Positions 13,998 to 16,691 of a stretch of DNA of 16,691 bases are shown piece by piece; positions within the stretch are counted from its first letter, which is position 1; each line of letters opens with the position of its first letter. The stretch lies in the NCBI GenBank assembly GCA_016198545.1, contig JACQIJ010000212.1:1-16691 (forward strand), read 5' to 3'. This stretch comes from Pseudomonadota bacterium (GTDB lineage: Bacteria > Pseudomonadota > Alphaproteobacteria > Micavibrionales > Micavibrionaceae). Under the pieces are notes generated by a model that saw only the letters and a list, made by a program, of their open reading frames with translations, was not told the origin of the DNA and ran no database searches. The translations under genes and the position numbers were made by a program.

Positions 13998-14726
13998 TTA
14001 TGATTTTTTCCCGGTCAGGGCGCTGATGATGCCGTGGAAGGTGCGCGCCTCCTGGTCCGTCATTTCCGCGCGGGAGAGCATGTTGCGCAGGTTGCGGATC
14101 ATGACCGGCTTCTGGCCTTCGTTGCGGAAAAAATGATGCGTTTCAAGCTCGGACTCAAGGCGTTCGAACAGCTCCAGAAGCCTCTCATGGGTTACGGGAA
14201 GACTGTCCGCGTCTTCGATTTTCTGTGGCAGCCGGTTTTCCGACGCTGTCTGCAGTATCTCATAGGCGACCAGCAGCACGGCCTGCCCCAGATTGAGCGA
14301 TGAAAAAGCCGGGTTCAGGGGGATGGCGATCGTCCCGTGCGAAAGCGCGACATCGTCGTTCGTAAGGCCGGATCGTTCCGGCCCGAACAGGACAGCCGCT
14401 TTCCGCCCGTTGTTTTTCCGCATGGAAATTTCCGCCGCCGCCGTGCGGGCGGTGAAGGATGGCTTTGTCATGTCGCGTGCGCGCGCCGTCGTCGCAAGCA
14501 CAAAGCGGCAGTCGGCCACCGCTTTCGCCGTCGTATCGAAAACCTGAACCGGTGGCATTTTCTCAAGCGCGCCGGACGACATGGATTCGGCGGCGGGGTT
14601 GGGCCAGCCGTCGCGCGGGCGCACCAGCCGCAGTTCGGAAAGGTCGCAATTCATCATCGCGCGCGCCGCCGCGCCGATGTTTTCCCCCATCTGGGGTTCG
14701 ATCAGGACTATGACGGGGCTGTTCAC
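13998..14726 (-). CDS. trmJ: tRNA (cytidine/uridine-32-2'-O-)-methyltransferase TrmJ
   Basis: This 242-residue SPOUT/TrmH-family enzyme methylates the 2'-OH of nucleotide 32 in tRNA anticodon loops. The three knot motifs are intact: motif 1 'PQMGENIGAAARAM' (11-24, Asn16), motif 2 'VLFGPERSGLTNDD' (112-125, Glu117-Arg118), and motif 3 'IPLNPAFSSLNLGQAV' (135-150). A C-terminal helical extension (about 180-240) is as in TrmJ and helps dimerisation or tRNA contact. It begins with a GTG codon (14724-14726) and follows gltX by 19 bases, so the two are probably one transcript. In E. coli trmJ sits by the isc genes; the link to gltX here is a translation-related pairing. Family is firm; the exact base specificity is inferred. 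Confidence 0.93.
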   Translation of the reverse strand: MNSPVIVLIEPQMGENIGAAARAMMNCDLSELRLVRPRDGWPNPAAESMSSGALEKMPPVQVFDTTAKAVADCRFVLATTARARDMTKPSFTARTAAAEISMRKNNGRKAAVLFGPERSGLTNDDVALSHGTIAIPLNPAFSSLNLGQAVLLVAYEILQTASENRLPQKIEDADSLPVTHERLLELFERLESELETHHFFRNEGQKPVMIRNLRNMLSRAEMTDQEARTFHGIISALTGKKS

Positions 14727-14745
14727 AGGCGGTTTTTCCGGGTTT

Positions 14746-16095
14746 TTACGCCGCCGCGCGGCGGTTCAGGCGCCTGAGCGCTTTTTCCGGCCCGATCAGG
14801 GGCAGCAGGACGGCCAGTTCAGGCCCATGATCCATGCCGGTCAGAGCCTTGCGCAGAGGCATGAACAGATCCTTGCCCTTGCGCCCCGTGGCGGTTTTCA
14901 CCGCGTCCGTCCATTCCTTCCACGTATTTTCGGACCACGGGGCGGGCGGCATGACCTTTGCGGCGGCTGCGGCGAAATCGGCATCATCGACGACCGGATC
15001 GACCGGGCCGTTGGCGACGCGCCACCATTCCCTGATGTCGTCCAGGCGCGACAGGTTCGGGCGCACGGACAGCCAGAAATTTTCATCGAGATCCGGTATC
15101 CCCATTTTAGCCATGCGGACGTTCACGTCCTCGAACGGCGTTTCATGGATGATGCGGGCGTTCAGGCGCAGCAGTTCCTCCATGTCGAATTTCGGCGCGC
15201 CCTTGGAGAATTTCGACATGTCGAAGGAATCGATGAGGGACTGCATCCTCGTGAACGGCTCGATGGCATCTGCGCTTCCCAGGCGCGCCAGAAGGCTGAC
15301 GATCGCCATCGGCTCCAGCTTTTCATTGTCGCGCAATTCGCGCACGCTCAAGGATCCCAGCCGTTTGGAAAGTTTTCCCCCCTCGATGTCGGAAATCAGC
15401 GGCAGGTGCGCGAAGGCGGGCGGGGTGCGGCCCATAGCCTCGAACATCTGGATATGCATGGCCGTGTTGGACACATGGTCTTCCCCGCGCACCACGTGGG
15501 TGATGTCGTAATCGACGTCGTCTATGACCGAGCACAGGTGATACAGCGGCGTTCCGTCCTCCCGTATCAGCACGGGGTCGGACAGGTCTGTCCCGTTGAA
15601 AGATATGGCGCCGCGTACGATATCGTTCCATTCGATGGGCCTATGTTCAAGCTTGAAGCGCCAGTGCGGCCTGCGCCCTTCTGATTCATATTTTTTCTTC
15701 TGGTCGCCGGACAGTTTCAGGGCGCCGCGATCGTAAATCGGCGGCAGTCCGCGCGAAAGCTGCGTCTTTCTTTTAAGGGAAAGTTCCTCCGGCGTCTCGT
15801 AACAGGCATAAAGCCGCCCGTCCGCTTTCAGCTTTTCGATGACTTCGCGGTAGCGTCCGTCGCGGTCGCGCTGGCGGGCTTTTTCATCCCATGCAAGCCC
15901 CAGCCACATCAGGCTGCTTTCGATATCTTCTTCGAACTCGGTCTTGCTGCGCTCGCGGTCGGTGTCGTCGATTCGCAGCAGGAAGCGCCCGCTGTGATGG
16001 CGCGCGAACAGCCACGTCACGATGGCCGTGCGGGCGTTGCCGGCATGCAGAAATCCGGTGGGGGAGGGGGCAAATCTGGCTTTTACTTTATTCAT
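14746..16095 (-). CDS. gltX: Glutamyl-tRNA synthetase (second-type alphaproteobacterial GluRS)
   Basis: The 449-residue class Ib synthetase attaches glutamate to tRNA. The HIGH-equivalent is 'PSPTGFLHAGN' (10-20) and the KMSKS-equivalent is 'GGKLSKRLG' (239-247); 'LRIDDTDRERSK' and 'VVRGEDHVSNT' are also typical. The stretch after KLSKR reads 'LGSLSVRELRD', which as I recall marks the second GluRS paralogue of alphaproteobacteria, rather than 'KLSKRHGA...'. Such organisms make Gln-tRNA by transamidation, and the paralogues may divide tRNA-Glu and tRNA-Gln between them. ATG 16095 is chosen: GAGAGAGAA lies just upstream, whereas a start at 16137 would fall inside the palindromic repeat and add 14 residues encoded partly by it. 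trmJ follows 19 bases later. Confidence 0.95.
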   Translation of the reverse strand: MNKVKARFAPSPTGFLHAGNARTAIVTWLFARHHSGRFLLRIDDTDRERSKTEFEEDIESSLMWLGLAWDEKARQRDRDGRYREVIEKLKADGRLYACYETPEELSLKRKTQLSRGLPPIYDRGALKLSGDQKKKYESEGRRPHWRFKLEHRPIEWNDIVRGAISFNGTDLSDPVLIREDGTPLYHLCSVIDDVDYDITHVVRGEDHVSNTAMHIQMFEAMGRTPPAFAHLPLISDIEGGKLSKRLGSLSVRELRDNEKLEPMAIVSLLARLGSADAIEPFTRMQSLIDSFDMSKFSKGAPKFDMEELLRLNARIIHETPFEDVNVRMAKMGIPDLDENFWLSVRPNLSRLDDIREWWRVANGPVDPVVDDADFAAAAAKVMPPAPWSENTWKEWTDAVKTATGRKGKDLFMPLRKALTGMDHGPELAVLLPLIGPEKALRRLNRRAAA

Positions 16096-16109
16096 TCGTT
16101 CTCTCTCGG

Positions 16110-16248
16110 CGTCATTCCGGACAAGTGAGCGAAGCAAACGCCGATCGGGGATCCAGGGAGATATGTGCGGCGCGTATGCGCCGCTGCATATAATGCTGGA
16201 TTCCCGCCTGCGTTGCGCGGCTTCGCCGCTTCACTTGCGGGGATGACG
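16110..16248. repeat. Nested palindromic repeat (REP/RPE-like element)
   Basis: The outer arms are CGTCATTCC (16110-16118) and GGATGACG (16241-16248). Next inward, AAGTGAGCGAAGC pairs imperfectly with a GCTTCGCCGCTTCACTT stretch near 16220-16236. GGGGATCCAG (16147-16156) pairs with CTGGATTCCC (16196-16205). The centre is a GCGGCGC/GCGCCGC hairpin flanked by ATATG/CATAT. 'GTCATTCC...GATCCAG...CTGGATTCCCGC...GGGGATGAC' is the pattern of dispersed palindromic repeats in many proteobacteria, related in style to Rickettsia palindromic elements. It lies 15 bp upstream of the gltX start. Confidence 0.75.
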
Positions 16249-16287
16249 GTTAAATAATAACCACGGGTATGAATAGCCTTTTTCCCC

Positions 16288-16691
16288 TTATTTTTCAATA
16301 ATTTTCGTATAGCCATTGGTTATCGGCCAGCGGCGCTCGCGGGCAAAGGCGCGGCGGCTGATTTTGGGGCCGGGCGGGCTTTGCCGCCGCTTGTATTCCG
16401 CCGCGTTCAGCATGCGCCAGATCTTTAAAACCGTCGCGCGGTCATAGCCTTTTGCAGCCGTTTCACCCACGCCCATATCATGTTCGACCAGGCAGTCGAG
16501 GACAGCGTCCAGAACGTCATAAGGCGGCAGCGTGTCCTGATCGGTCTGGTTTGGTTTCAGTTCCGCGGTGGGCATCTTGGTCAGGACGCGTTCCGGAATG
16601 ACAAGGCTTTTTTTGTTGCGCCACTGCGCCAGTTCGTACACTTGCGTCTTGTAAACGTCCTTCAGGGGGGCATAGCCGCCGCACATGTCGC
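16288..16691 (-). CDS. nadE: Glutamine-dependent NAD+ synthetase, C-terminal part (cut by window edge)
   Basis: About 134 C-terminal residues are visible; the gene continues past 16691. The synthetase domain end is clear: 'DMCGGYAPLKDVYKTQVYELAQWRN', 'IPERVLTKMPTAELKPNQTDQDTLPPYDVLDAVLDCLVE', then 'AEYKRRQSPPGPKISRRAFARERRWPITNGY'. These are the ATP/NaAD-binding and closing segments of NAD+ synthetases of the two-domain, glutamine-using type. The enzyme amidates nicotinic acid adenine dinucleotide to NAD+ in the last step of NAD biosynthesis. The N-terminal nitrilase-like glutaminase domain is expected outside the window and not seen. The palindromic repeat and a 39-bp gap separate it from gltX. 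Confidence 0.93.
   Translation of the reverse strand, partial: DMCGGYAPLKDVYKTQVYELAQWRNKKSLVIPERVLTKMPTAELKPNQTDQDTLPPYDVLDAVLDCLVEHDMGVGETAAKGYDRATVLKIWRMLNAAEYKRRQSPPGPKISRRAFARERRWPITNGYTKIIEK

Noticed and set aside
14581..15684. 367-residue open frame on the plus strand
   Set aside because: It is antisense to trmJ and gltX, both with all catalytic motifs; no ribosome-binding site or domain.
16096..16137. Longer gltX start at 16137
   Set aside because: It falls in the palindromic repeat; ATG 16095 has a ribosome-binding site and begins the conserved N-terminus.

Overview
The window looks like chromosomal DNA of an alphaproteobacterium. It is GC-rich, with short intergenic gaps and housekeeping genes whose sequences read as alphaproteobacterial: rpsD, erpA next to xthA, a polyprenyl diphosphate synthase beside a TrmN6-type methyltransferase, and a GluRS of the 'KLSKRLGSLS' paralogue type. 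I cannot name the genus. A single-chain glycyl-tRNA synthetase and a long palindromic repeat suggest a lineage outside the best-studied orders. No gene-free stretch exceeds 300 bases. I saw no tRNA, rRNA, CRISPR array or insertion sequence.

Layout. (1) 8-2156: a periplasmic SIMPL-domain protein (minus), a His-rich secreted protein (plus), and an Hpt protein with a degenerate receiver domain (minus). (2) 2338-5731: polyprenyl diphosphate synthase (minus), a divergent TrmN6-like methyltransferase (plus), and single-chain glycyl-tRNA synthetase (minus), which overlaps the methyltransferase end by 6 bp. A perfect 11-bp inverted repeat sits between the first two. (3) 5820-7719: a small unknown protein (plus), then a minus-strand set transcribed erpA, truncated haemoglobin, xthA. 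(4) 7866-12655: a plus-strand copper/silver efflux operon, made of a small Cys/Met/His-rich exported protein, CusB with an N-terminal heavy-metal-binding domain, and CusA with the three periplasmic methionines and the membrane proton-relay residues. No outer-membrane factor or metal-responsive regulator is in the window. (5) 12641-13439: rpsD with a strong promoter that starts inside the end of cusA, closed by a strong terminator. (6) 13481-14000: a lower-GC gene for an ankyrin-like helical protein with its own consensus-like promoter. (7) 13998-16095: gltX then trmJ (minus). (8) 16110-16248: a nested palindromic repeat. (9) 16288-16691: the C-terminal end of glutamine-dependent NAD+ synthetase (minus), cut by the window edge.

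The most interesting material is regulatory. The cusB Shine-Dalgarno is buried in a predicted 12-bp stem whose left arm begins one base after the stop codon of the upstream small metal-binding-like gene. This would couple CusB synthesis to translation of that gene. Upstream of the operon is a long-spacer promoter resembling MerR/CueR-controlled promoters. The methyltransferase ribosome-binding site is also inside a perfect inverted repeat. Among proteins, the Hpt protein's receiver domain has lost its phosphoacceptor and acidic-pocket residues, and a single-chain GlyRS lies in a neighbourhood where, from memory, related bacteria carry glyQ/glyS.
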